Of a stretch of DNA of 26,235 bases, positions 9,235 through 17,850 are shown piece by piece. The DNA comes from Tolypocladium sp. Sup5 PDA-1 (taxonomy: Eukaryota > Ascomycota > Sordariomycetes > Hypocreales > Ophiocordycipitaceae), in NCBI GenBank assembly GCA_000750105.3, contig JPHH03000125.1:1-26235 (forward strand), read 5' to 3'. Under the pieces are notes generated by a model. That model worked only from the letters and a program-made list of their open reading frames with translations. It had not been told where the DNA came from and made no database searches. The stretch's first letter is position 1, and each line of letters begins with the position of its first letter. The position numbers and the translations under genes are program-made.

Positions 9235-10196
9235 GTTGCTGATGGTAGTGGGCGATGATGTAGAAGAGGGGTGGGGTCGGCCGTGGGATGAAGAGATGAC
9301 GGTGGATAGCGGACGGGTGTCAACGGTGGTGGCGTAGGTATGAGAAAGAGCCTTGGCTTGATACGAAGGGAAACTGAGGATGGAGAGAGGAAAAAGAACA
9401 AGTCGGCCTCGGAGCGAGGAAGGCGTGGAGCAGCAATAACACACCTACATAGCGGATGAGCCAGTCCATCGCCTTCCCGCCATCGCTGCTTTGCGCGGCT
9501 GGTGACCGCTCTTCACGTACTGGGCAGGGCAGCTCCCGAGTCCGACGTACCGTCGTCAGCTGCGGAGCTAGTTGCAGTGAGACAACTGGCCAAGTCCATA
9601 CAGGGTTTCGGGGGGGCACGTTCTGGCTTGATGACCTCTGTGATGGAGCAAGTATACTTGTGACATTGCTTACAAGCCAACAGTTCCAGGAAGTTCCGAT
9701 CGATACCTGATCTATATGCCATGCCATGGTATCCCATATCACCCGATCCATCTCCAATAGCAGTTTTCACGTTGTATTATTCCTTATCCCGGCGCAGCTG
9801 GCAATATTTTTCTATACCGCTTAATAGGAGTTCCGTCAGTTGTAGGCTCTGCGAGGTGCGGGAGCGGAATGAGGTTGCGAGGCTGCCTTTGAGTCTGCAT
9901 CGTGACGGCCAGCTGCTGTATCGCAAGGCCGTCACGCGGAGGCTGTAAGCTTGATGGAGCGTTGCCTTCAGCTTCGGCGAAGATCACTTGGTCCATCCCA
10001 TCCCCATACAGAGTCTACTCTTTCGACGCTAAATGAGTGGAAGGTGGGACAGAGAGTTGATTGATTAGCGAATGGAATAATCAGGCTGGAGTCGATGCGA
10101 CGAATAAATCCCCATGAGAGTGTGATCAAGGCATAAGAGCCACCGTTGGAAATCCGAGGCGAATGCGTCTGGATGCCCGGCATGTTTCGCATAGCC
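9235..10196. other. Leader region, then unassigned sequence
   Basis: Positions 9235-9340 read on the minus strand as a C/T- and CACC-rich leader, probably the 5' region of the H3-tail gene. Beyond it, minus-strand frames at 9513-9770 (containing GIDRNFLELLACKQCHKYTC) and 9784-9996 are open but match nothing I recognise. I would not call them genes on this evidence. Confidence 0.4.
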
Positions 10197-10231
10197 TCCT
10201 CATCATCCTCATCATCCTCATCATCCTCATG
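10197..10231. repeat. CATCCTCAT minisatellite, about 3.7 copies
   Basis: A 9-bp unit is repeated perfectly, giving a run of CATCATCCT-type triplets. It has no visible association with a gene. Confidence 0.9.
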
Positions 10232-10543
10232 ATAGCCATGGAAGTGTATTATTTAGACTGGGCGGCGGCAACCCCAGCTGGCTGGAGATCTCTGGCGCCC
10301 GCAGATCTCCCCACGCCGACTTTGGCTCCGTCAACCCGGTCTGAACGGGCAGGATGGCAGAGACGGTCGCCTCGGACCAGGGTTCTATTTCGCCTGGGGG
10401 GGACACCCCAGTATAGCCAATGCGCTAAGCTATTTACGTTTCATTTACTGACACGAAGGCCCCACAATATTTGATGGGCGAATTGCGTCCTAAGCGATGT
10501 AATTGGCTAATTAGTTAGCGATCTAGGGTAGTTATCTCCTCGT
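10232..10543. other. Spacer, nothing recognised
   Basis: About 310 bp with no conserved frame. It becomes AT-richer after about 10425 as it approaches the ACTTGA array. Confidence 0.4.
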
Positions 10544-10682
10544 AATTATTGACGTCAAGTACTTGACGACTTGACACTCTTTTAACTTGATTGATTGACG
10601 ACAACTATGAAACTTGACTTGAGAACTTGACTTGACGAGAAGTCAAACTTGATTGAGAATTGTCAAGTTCGAGCTTGATTGT
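10544..10682. repeat. ACTTGA/TCAAGT word array
   Basis: In about 140 bp there are eight ACTTGA words, two TCAAGT words in the opposite orientation, and degenerate forms such as GCTTGATT and GATTGA. Two TCAAGT/ACTTGA words meet head to head at 10553-10568, forming a perfect 16-bp palindrome CGTCAAGTACTTGACG. Dense short subterminal words in both orientations are typical of the ends of some DNA transposons, or of clustered protein-binding sites. No transposase is adjacent. Confidence 0.75.
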
Positions 10683-10689
10683 TAGCCCC

Positions 10690-12295
10690 AGTGACGACCG
10701 GGCAGAAGGTCCCCTGTGATTTGGGCAACAAAAGACTCTTGATCTCTAACTAAAAGACTAGTGAACCTGATAATATAAACCCTAGTCAATATCCGTTTGA
10801 CAACGGATCAGTTCCGTGTTGAGACGGTGAATAGCTGTGACAGCTCTCGAGCTGCCTGATATGGACAGCAGTTGTCGGCGGTTCCTTGAAGGGGGGGCGG
10901 GATAACTACCAAGAATTTCCACTTGCCTTGTCGCTGCACAGTACGCATGCTGATTGGTTATGTCAAGCAAGTCACCTTATCAGCCCTGTACCCACAAATG
11001 TGGGGGCGACGGGGACAGCTGGAAGCCCAAACGTGTTGCTAGCACAGACTGATGGGAGCCTAATGCAAGCCACCCTTAGCTCACAGGTTGTTCGGCTCCG
11101 TAAAGACTCAGGCCACTATTATGTCAACGGATAGCTGGACTTGTACAGTAATCCGATGTGTGTCATATACATGAGTATTCACCTCAGCTGCGAACAATGC
11201 GGCGATAAGCAACCCACGTAGTCAGCTATCTTCCTGTCCGGAGTGTCGACCGCCCCTAGACACTACGATGTTGAGCTCGAGCAGTACAGGAAATGCCCTA
11301 CCAACGACAACAAGGCTTGTGAGACAGCGTTCGTCTGTTTCACGGGCCCCTAGTTCTCTCCACTCATGAGACTATCAGTCAGGGGTTATTGCACGCCCTC
11401 GAACTGAAGCCATCCGAGGAATATGAGTACGAGCACAGCCTGCAAGGCGGATGAGAACGCACCTGCCATCCGCCCAACCCACCATTGTCGTCCATCCGTT
11501 GTCGACTCACACTAAATGGGCCACACCCAACAAGGGCTTTCGCCCAGCGAGCATCTGGATCATTTGGTCCGGTCGAGACGCAATTGCAACTGCAAGACGG
11601 AGAATATTGGGAAATGAAGCCCGACGAAAGGACTGGCACGCGAGAGAGCGTCCAGTCGCACCTCTAAGGGACAAAAAGGACTGAAAGGGGTCATCTGGTC
11701 ACGCGCTGCAAATCGCGCCGGCCTTCAATTACAACCTAGATACCACAAAACAAGGGACGGGCAAACGACGCCTGGTGGTTTCGACCCAACGCTTGGAGGG
11801 ATTCTCGGTCACTCTCACTCACTCCAGGGTGCGAATCACACCCGTTGGACCCCAACTGGGGATCGGGCAAGCCGCCTCCCGGAAGGACACAGCTGCGCGG
11901 GTCGAGCATGGCCAGCCTAGTGCCGAAAGTGCTGCTGGATCTGACCGCACAACCCAACGCCACGGCGGTGTTCGGATCTGTCGGGCGCGGCCATCTTCAG
12001 TGCGACTTCACGCTTTCTAGTATGTAATATATGCCAGCGGAGCCAGCCTCTGCGGCTTCCCATCGTGACTCCCGCACCCCAAGGCGATCGCCGTCGGAGT
12101 TGTCAGGGTGCGCCGTGCGGAGCGTCATTCATGGCTGCTTGTCGACGAGGCAGTTTCTGTGTTTCCTCGCAATTGACTATCGAGACTGGTCCAATTGCAT
12201 CTTGGTGCTTGCAGCTTCAACAACGACCTTCGCTGTCGCCACTCATAAGCTCTCACACTGTCGACAGCGCAATCCTCCCCGACCCGTCGCTCACT
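10690..12295. other. Spacer and upstream region of the GFA gene
   Basis: Only short frames are present, such as 11485-11664 and 11845-12027 on the plus strand; neither resembles a known family. The last 200-300 bp before 12296 should hold the promoter of the GFA gene. I see no clear TATA box there. GTATGT at 12020 resembles a splice donor, but no exon before it joins in frame. Confidence 0.4.
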
Positions 12296-13058
12296 ATGGA
12301 AGCGCGGTGCTAGTGCGGCTCCGTCTCCTTTAAGACGCCCCTGCCCGAGCCCCTCGCCCTCTGCATCTGCCACTGTGCCGAGTGCCGTCGTCAGACGAGC
12401 TCCGCGTTCGGCACGTCGGCCATCTTCGCGCGCTTCGAGCTGCCAGACAGCGACCTGCTTAGCTGCTACGCGTGAGTACTTTCCCGTCCTCTTCCCTGCC
12501 ATTCCCTATGCGATCATGCCGCTGCTGCTGCTGCGCTCCTGCGGCAGCAGCGGTGACATTGCTGCCTCCAATGGCCAAACCGGAGCTCGGCTTGACCGGC
12601 TTCGGCGTGACAGCTCTGCTTCGGCTTCACCTTGCCCTTTGGCTTTCAGAGTCTGCCTTCGGCTTCGGGTCTGTTGACAATGGTCAAACCCGCAATCGCA
12701 GGCGACCGACCCCGTCCAGACAAACGTTGTATTGGTAAGGCCTATGACATACCCGAACTCAGAAGCATGACACACTGACGCACGTAGCTACTGCTGTCAC
12801 AACTGTGGGACCCGGATCCTTCACACAACACCGGTGCGCCCTCCTCCCCGTTACCCTGCCCCAATCCCCTGCGGCTCCTAGCCCGAAACCAATCGCTGAC
12901 TCAATTCGCCTTGTCTGCAGGCCAAGAACGTCGTCTCCGTCAAGGGGGGCTGCATTGAGGGCATCGATTGGAAGAAGGCCATCCACCTATGGACCAAGAG
13001 CGCCATGATGAGGCCAGTGGCAACAGCACCGATTACGGCACCTCCCAAGAGCTTCTAG
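12296..13058 (+). pseudogene. GFA/CENP-V-domain protein, four exons, early stop
   Basis: GFA-domain proteins bind zinc through Cys pairs; the founding member handles glutathione-formaldehyde adducts, but most fungal paralogues have unknown substrates. Exons are 12296-12471, 12702-12734, 12788-12833 and 12921-13058, giving 131 codons including the stop, the usual family size. Introns of 230, 53 and 87 nt have GT-AG ends (donors GTGAGT, GTAAGG, GTGCGC; acceptors GCAG, GTAG, GCAG), and every junction keeps frame. Motifs: C-x-C-G at codons 5-8, CHCAEC at 25-30, then FGTSAIFARFELP, CCHNCGTRI at 72-80, and VVSVKGGCIEGIDW near the C-terminus. Codon 6, the x between the first two Cys, is TAG (12311-12313). 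No in-frame ATG close behind it would rescue the domain. A single C-to-T change of CAG explains it. All else is intact, so the inactivation looks recent, or it could be a sequencing error. The TAG could in theory be a splice acceptor, but that would discard the first Cys. Confidence 0.8.
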
Positions 13059-13227
13059 ATCATGCACTTGATACGCTCAATTCATCTGGTGGGCTCATGG
13101 GCAGCAGTGGCTGCTAAATTGGCCTTCCGCTATGCGCCTGGCATCCACTGATGCTGGTGATGTGACGACGAGGAGATGATGTTGTAAGCGTGGCCGGCAT
13201 AATCTAGAGTGAGCCTCCGCCGGCGAT

Positions 13228-13438
13228 TGTCACACACTAGGAAAGAAAACTGTGGGCAAATGAATGCTTGGCGTTCTATTTGATACTGGCATGAAGCTGC
13301 CGTCCTTATAGCTGTGCTATTGAGGCCGTAGATATGACTCACTGTAGGCAACAGTACCGTGCCTGCGGGCTGCACCTGTGCAGCCTGAAGCCATACCCAG
13401 TATTTGGCCTTGAACACCTGAGACTCGTTCTTGCAACA
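13228..13438 (-). repeat. Solo copia-type LTR with target-site duplication
   Basis: This 211-bp block aligns over its whole length with the LTR at 15508-15718 and has the same length. On the minus strand it starts TGTTGCAAGAACGAG and ends GTGTGACA. It is flanked by GCGAT (13223-13227) and ACGAT (13439-13443), a 5-bp duplication with one mismatch, and has no internal element sequence. That is the structure left after recombination between two LTRs. Confidence 0.8.
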
Positions 13439-13443
13439 ACGAT

Positions 13444-14197
13444 TCTTTAACTATTTTTTCTTTTTCTTTCACATGATTGTATTTGGCTCGGCCCGGACAC
13501 TGGTTACATGATGGCAACAAGAAAACGCGTGATGATGGTGTACTCGCAAATGGGGAATCGAGTCACCTTGGGACAACGGAGATGGCGCAATCTATTGTGT
13601 TTTGTCACGTGGTGCATAAAGAAGCTGCCTGCTCCAACCTGGAGCCAAATCTTTCCAACCCTGATCGCCCTCAGGCAGTCAGTCGCGTAGTACGGGTCAG
13701 CAACAGCAGCGTAGCTCTTGCCAAATATCGGCACGTCATTATCTAGCTCTCGCTACCATCGGCGTGCTATGTGACGCGGCAGATATCATGATCAACACTC
13801 CGGTTCAGGTCCGGATCTACATCTATCGCTATGAGCGTGGCCCGAATCCCGATGAATGTGTGATCAATTGATATGTGTGTGTATCCCTCTCTCAGCTGCC
13901 CAGGGATCCTGGACAAGGGATTCCCTTTATCCTTGCAGCTGTAGTCCCCGTGACCCCTATCCAGCTGTTGCCCCTATCCAGCGTTGGCTGTGTGTGTGTG
14001 TTAGTGGCGTCTGACTTCAATTGTAGCCCCTAGCGGCCCCTAGCAGCCCCTATTGACCTCGAGTCATCAATCCAACGAGGCTTCATTCTTCTAAGGAAGA
14101 ATGTCTCTAGCCACCGTCTCTGAATACAGACATCCGAGTCATCAATGTAATGTGGCTGCCCAAGGGGCTGCCGAGTCAACCGGTCTATCCGACAACA
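13444..14197. other. Spacer with small repeats, no gene recognised
   Basis: Frames at 13504-13734 (both strands) are open but unrecognised. The part 13860-14060 is rich in short direct repeats (GCCCCTATCCAGC, GCCCCTAGC) and TG runs. It probably includes the 3' region of the F-box/ankyrin gene, which ends at 14198 on the minus strand. Confidence 0.4.
14084..14103 (-). terminator. Hairpin downstream of the F-box/ankyrin gene
   Basis: CATTCTTC and GAAGAATG flank a 4-base loop, a perfect 8-bp stem about 95 bp past the stop codon. It could be a 3'-end RNA structure. Fungal 3' ends do not need such hairpins, so the role is uncertain. Direct repeats CGAGTCATCAAT at 14060 and 14134 surround it. Confidence 0.25.
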
Positions 14198-15037
14198 TCA
14201 AGTCCCCGATCCGCCGAGCAGCAACCTAACCATATCATCCCTCTCTCTCGCCGTGACCCAGTCCCGCGACGTCCAACCCTCGAATCGCCTATGGCCCATC
14301 GCCACAAACACCAACCTAAAGACGCCCAGTTTTCCCGAACCGGCAGCCCACGAAAGGGGCGTCCTATTCGCGGCGCTCCTCACGTCGGGGCGCGCGCCCG
14401 CCGCTAGCAGTAGCTGGACACAGTCTTCGATGTCGGGCTCCTTGCCTAAGCCTGCGGCCGCGGCTAGCAGCGCCGTCTGACCGCTGCTATCTGTCGCATT
14501 GACAGTTACTTGTTGGCTATTTAGGAGTAGTCTCACAGCGGTAGGCCGGCCGAGGGCGGCGGCCCACCAGAGGGGCCTGCGGCTTCCTTTATCTCCTGCG
14601 TCGGCGTGTATTCCGTTAGCTGCGAGGAGCAGCGAGATAGTGCCAGCGGACCCCGTCCCAGCAGCCCAGGATAGAGGAGTCCGGCCATTTGAGTCTCTCG
14701 CGTTGACATATATTCCTGGGGCCGCCAAAAGGAGTTTCATAAGCAGGAGCTGACCATACTTAGCGACCAGGATCAGCGGTAGCAGGTCGTTAGTGCCATC
14801 CTTGCCGCGATTGACATCCGCGCCAGCATCTATGGCTTTTTGCGATGTATCGGCTCGTCCATTCGTAACGGCCCAGTGGAAAGAGGACGCGCCAAACAGC
14901 TGGACGTTGCGACGGTAGAGATACTCGTCTAGGACGTGATGCAGGTGAACACTAGCCCGAGCCAAGGCATTGGCGTCTCGTTCCGATAGCCACCCTGCCA
15001 CTAAGTAAAGGATCTCTGCGGGGAGGTCAACGAGCAT
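14198..15037 (-). CDS. F-box and ankyrin-repeat protein
   Basis: A single uninterrupted exon of 279 residues. Residues 1-45 (LPAEILYLVAGWLSERDANALARA) fit an F-box, the domain that docks to Skp1 in SCF ubiquitin ligases. From about residue 48 come some six ankyrin repeats: FHWAVTNGRAD, LPLILVAKYGQLLLMKLLL, GRTPLSWAAGTGS, RRPLWWAAALGRPTAVRLLL, GQTALLAAAAGL with an insertion, and NRTPLSWAAGSGK. The repeats would bind the substrate destined for ubiquitination. The last repeat is irregular and the end (DDMVRLLLGGSGT) may be a half repeat. Such genes form large, fast-changing families in filamentous ascomycetes. It is the only full-length conventional gene here, flanked by retroelement debris. No signal peptide or membrane segment is visible. 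Confidence 0.85.
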   Translation of the reverse strand: MLVDLPAEILYLVAGWLSERDANALARASVHLHHVLDEYLYRRNVQLFGASSFHWAVTNGRADTSQKAIDAGADVNRGKDGTNDLLPLILVAKYGQLLLMKLLLAAPGIYVNARDSNGRTPLSWAAGTGSAGTISLLLAANGIHADAGDKGSRRPLWWAAALGRPTAVRLLLNSQQVTVNATDSSGQTALLAAAAGLGKEPDIEDCVQLLLAAGARPDVRSAANRTPLSWAAGSGKLGVFRLVFVAMGHRRFEGWTSRDWVTARERDDMVRLLLGGSGT

Positions 15038-15507
15038 GTCGCCTGAGCCACGAGTTGTTGGCGACGGGACCAGTTCGAACGTTGCACAATTGAACTGATG
15101 GGGCGGCTGGTGAGGGCATCAATGGAGAGAGAACAGTGAAGGGCATCAATGGAGAGAGAACAGTGAAGGGCATCAATGGAGAGAGAGACGACGTATTTTT
15201 GTACTTGAGGCCGACCTAGGGGCTTAGGCTCCCCAGTTGTGCGAGAAGCGACCAATCGGCGCGCATTTTCCGCATGGTACAGAGGGCGAGAGGGGACACC
15301 GCGCACTGCGACAGGTGTAAATTCTTGGTAGTCGTCGTCCCCCCCAAAACTGCACCGCACGGACAAGGTTGGGTCGGCACAGCATACGGGTCATCCGTCC
15401 GCGAATCGAGTCGCGATCGCCGCCGTAGACTGAGCCGACACGGTTTTTCACACGGCTTCGTTTGCCTGGGGCATGCAGCCCGCCAAGCCTTGGTCCTGTT
15501 GTCACAC
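15038..15507. other. Upstream region of F-box/ankyrin gene, no further gene
   Basis: This interval holds the 5' flank of the F-box/ankyrin gene with its 27-bp repeats, and then unassigned DNA up to the copia LTR. No TATA box or other ORF stands out. Confidence 0.4.
15114..15186. repeat. 27-bp tandem repeat, 2.7 copies
   Basis: Identical units at 15114-15140 and 15141-15167, beginning GGGCATCAATGGAGAGAGAA, are followed by a partial third. They lie about 77-150 bp before the ATG of the F-box/ankyrin gene (minus strand), so they fall in its 5' leader or promoter and could vary in copy number between strains. Confidence 0.9.
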
Positions 15508-15718
15508 TGTTACACACTTGGGGAGGAAACCCGTGGGCAAAGGAATGCTTGATTTCCTATCTGATACTGGCATGAAGCTGCTGTTCTTATACCTCTGCTA
15601 TTGAGGCCGTAGACATGACTCACGGTAGGCAACAGCATCGCGCCTGCAGGCTGCACCTGTGCAGCCTGAAGCCATACCCGGTTGTTGGCCTTGACACCTG
15701 AGGCTCGTTCTTGCAACA
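15508..15718 (-). repeat. 3' LTR of copia element
   Basis: 211 bp, starting TGTTGCAAGAACGAG and ending GTGTAACA on the minus strand, directly after the polypurine tract and pol end of a copia element. The solo copy at 13228-13438 supports both boundaries. A matching duplication for this copy cannot be tested because the 5' half of the element is missing. Confidence 0.8.
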
Positions 15719-15732
15719 TACCCCCCCAGATT
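15719..15732 (-). other. Polypurine tract of copia element
   Basis: The minus strand reads CTGGGGGGGTA immediately before the LTR start TGTTGC, the expected position for the plus-strand primer in an LTR retroelement. Confidence 0.65.
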
Positions 15733-15806
15733 GAATCGTATTTGATCTGCAGATCGGTTTCGGCACTCCAACTCGTCAAGGCCCTTCGATGCCTCGTCTT
15801 TCTTGT

Positions 15807-16440
15807 TTAGTCAGTATTGTACACCTCGTCTTGCGGTGCCTCGACTAGGTGTCTGATGTCGACAAGGCCTAGCTGCTTGACAAACTGGTCGAATCTCTGC
15901 CCTGGTAGTGCCTTCGTGAGGCCATCGGCAAGCATCTCGGCTGTTGGTGTGTATGTCACCTTGAAGTGGCCTTCTTGGTATGCTTGTCTTGCCTAGTAGT
16001 TGTGTACATCCACATGCTTCAGTGCGGTCTTGATGCGAGGGGAGTCGAGGTTCACAAGCCTAATGGTTTGCTTGTTATCGCACTCAATCACAGGATCCTC
16101 ATCCAGTTGAAGCTCGAGCTGTTGGAAGAGGCGCTGAGTGGCGATGGTTTCCCTTGCAGTATGGGTAAAGGCCAGAAGCTCTGCTTCGGTGGAAGACATT
16201 GTGACTTTTGACTGTTTCGTTGCCTGCCAACTGATTGGTCCGCCAAATAGACATATGATAGATCCTTGTGACGACTTTCGTGTGCTTGTGTCGTCGGCGA
16301 AGGTCCCTTCGCTTGACCTCGTCAGGAAAATCACTGCTTTGATGCGCTTGCAGCTGCCGCTCGTGAGTGCTAGATGATCCGCCGAATTGAATTGCAAGAT
16401 GTCGCGTGGCGTAGAGGTAGTCAATGACCTCCTCTGCAAA
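15807..16440 (-). pseudogene. Ty1/copia pol C-terminal fragment (RNase H)
   Basis: The minus strand shows the typical copia RNase H end: FADDTSTRKSSQG, FGGPISWQATKQ, TMSSTEAELLAF, ECDNKQTIRL and LKHVDVHNY. A TAG at 15993-15995 follows where copia has Trp, so TGG-to-TAG. The frame then continues with MLADGLTKALPG to a natural TAA at 15807-15809, just before the polypurine tract. Upstream, YLYATRHLAIQFGG lies in another frame, so there is also a shift at about 16380. Homology ends near 16440; integrase and RT are absent. The element is a 5'-truncated relic. Confidence 0.85.
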
Positions 16441-17073
16441 TCAGATCCAGGGTGGATTTAGGGCCCGGGTCGGACGGTGGTTCGGGACCAAGCCAGCCGG
16501 CCGCCACTAACCTTTGCTACGCATAACAACGGGACCCGAGCACTCATGCATCCGATGCACGAATAGAAAAATGGCCAGCAGGTAGCTAAGGTAGTGCTGA
16601 AATGATTAAAGGGCTCAAGTTCATTGCCACTGACGACACTGTTTCGACGCTGTGACCGTCGCTCGCAAGTTAGTGGACCGAGATCCCGGGTTTGATTCCT
16701 CACAAAGTACGGACCAAAGCGTTACACCATCCCTGTCAAAGCAAGTGCGAGTGTTACATGATCCCGGTTCGAACGACCGTCATGAGATCCAACTGGCTCC
16801 GAAAAGCTGGTCGGTACCCCGGTCGGCCTCTGAGCTTCCTGAGTGGACAGTGAAAGCTCGGTCGGCCCCCTTGTCGGCACAGACGGAGGACTGATTGGCT
16901 TCTTCTGCCGCAGACTTGCTTTTGCTGATAGCTTACGACGAGTTTTGATGCCAGGACTGTAAACCAAGAAAGGGGAACGAGAAATAGAAAGCAAAGCCAG
17001 ATCATCACCAGCAAACAACGAGGTCCTAGAGACCTGGCGGAGTGTATGCTTCAGCAATTTGTGGATCATTTTG
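16441..17073. other. Spacer, nothing firm
   Basis: Starts at the break in copia homology. It includes two sequences resembling RNA polymerase III B boxes (about 16688-16700 and 16765-16775), but no tRNA fold. The part 16780-17073 is likely the upstream region of the ORF that begins at 17074. Confidence 0.4.
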
Positions 17074-17682
17074 ATGGCACGGCCAAAACTCACCGAGGCG
17101 GAGCGTACGGGGCGCAGAGACCGCGAGAGGCAGCGCTCACAAGCGAGGCGACACGCAGCACGTCAAGAACAGCAAACACGAACCATTCGTGAAGCGTGCG
17201 AGACGCCGACGATCCGAATTCTCGAAGATGAAAACATCAGCCCCGAACGGAACGGCTGCTCACAACGACAGGAAGCAGTCAGGCGAGCAGAGAATCCAGA
17301 TAAAGAGCACGAGGGGGATAATGAAGTCATTGCCACAGCGCCAAATGACTTGCAGACTCGAGAACAAGAAAACAACCCAGCCGTGGACGCATGTTGTTGT
17401 GCGGTCCCATCGGGTCAACGAGAGCGACCCTTGCTGCCGCCAGCTCTATCAACGGCAGCTACACATCATACCCGATGTCAGCGGAACACCGTAGCCCCTG
17501 GATACGCCGGCGATATAGTTGACATCGTTGTTGCCGGGCATATAGGTCGGGCCAGGGCCGCTGGCAACGTTAACGACGGCAAGCCATGGGAGACTTGGGT
17601 AAGCCGCGATTGCTTTGAACGCTGGCGACCAGTTGGCCGCGCCGTCGTTCCAGGTAGTAGAGGGGTAGAGGTAGAGTGGTAA
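17074..17682 (+). CDS. Unrecognised ORF with basic N-terminus
   Basis: ATG 17074 (MARPKLTEAERTGRRDRERQ) opens 202 codons. The first 40 residues are highly basic and could be helical (RRDRERQRSQARRHAARQEQQ). Residues up to about 105 are Glu/Arg/Asn-rich and hydrophilic. I do not recognise the family; a nuclear or transposon-derived DNA-binding start is a guess. From about 17450 to the stop it runs antisense through a truncated SSF4 gene, so the second part is probably not native coding sequence. It is likely the 5' part of a gene cut by rearrangement, or a chance frame. Confidence 0.3.
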   Translation: MARPKLTEAERTGRRDRERQRSQARRHAARQEQQTRTIREACETPTIRILEDENISPERNGCSQRQEAVRRAENPDKEHEGDNEVIATAPNDLQTREQENNPAVDACCCAVPSGQRERPLLPPALSTAATHHTRCQRNTVAPGYAGDIVDIVVAGHIGRARAAGNVNDGKPWETWVSRDCFERWRPVGRAVVPGSRGVEVEW

Positions 17683-17745
17683 TATGACGCCTGTTGAGGA
17701 GACGCCAGCCGCGAGGGCGAGGACGACACCGCTGATGAGACGCAT
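17449..17745 (-). pseudogene. Spherulin-4-like (SSF4) secreted protein, 3'-truncated
   Basis: ATG at 17745 starts a signal peptide (MRLISGVVLALAAGVSS). The SSF4 family opening follows: GVILPLYLYPSTTWNDGAANW, then AIAAYPSLPWLAVVNVASGPGP and NDVNYIAGVSR. SSF4 proteins are secreted, TIM-barrel-like proteins of about 250-300 residues, found in fungi and slime moulds; some relatives are polysaccharide hydrolases. Homology is lost right after YIAGVSR (near 17505), and the frame stops at 17449 after unrelated residues. I tested an intron with GTATCC or GTATGA as donor and found no continuing SSF4 sequence. So it is a 5' fragment of about 80 family-like residues. Confidence 0.7.
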
Positions 17746-17844
17746 AGTAAGCAGCTGTCTTTGGCGACAAACGCGGAATAGACAAACAGCCGCGGGGAAC
17801 TGCGGATGACAAAACACGTAAAAAACTTGGGGCCGTTAAACTGG

Positions 17845-17850
17845 GTTTAT
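17845..17850 (-). promoter_or_regulatory. TATA box of the SSF4 fragment
   Basis: TATAAA on the minus strand lies about 100 bp before the ATG at 17745, the usual position in filamentous fungi. The promoter therefore seems to have survived with the truncated gene. Confidence 0.45.

Noticed and set aside
9235..9444. N-terminal extension of the H3-tail ORF up to 9444
   Set aside because: H3 similarity starts exactly at the internal Met, and the upstream part is a C/T-rich leader with no conserved residues.
13504..13746. Overlapping ORFs on both strands after the solo LTR
   Set aside because: Both are open but neither has recognisable domains or a convincing start.
15114..15186. CRISPR-like array
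   Set aside because: The units are directly adjacent with no spacers, and the context is eukaryotic.
16650..16790. tRNA gene or tRNA-derived SINE suggested by GGTTTGATTCC and GGTTCGAAC B-box words
   Set aside because: The T-stems do not pair, no acceptor stem or correctly spaced A box exists, and no anticodon arm folds.
17449..17505. SSF4 intron using GTATCC or GTATGA as donor
   Set aside because: Splicing to the best nearby acceptor gives no SSF4-like sequence and quickly loses similarity.
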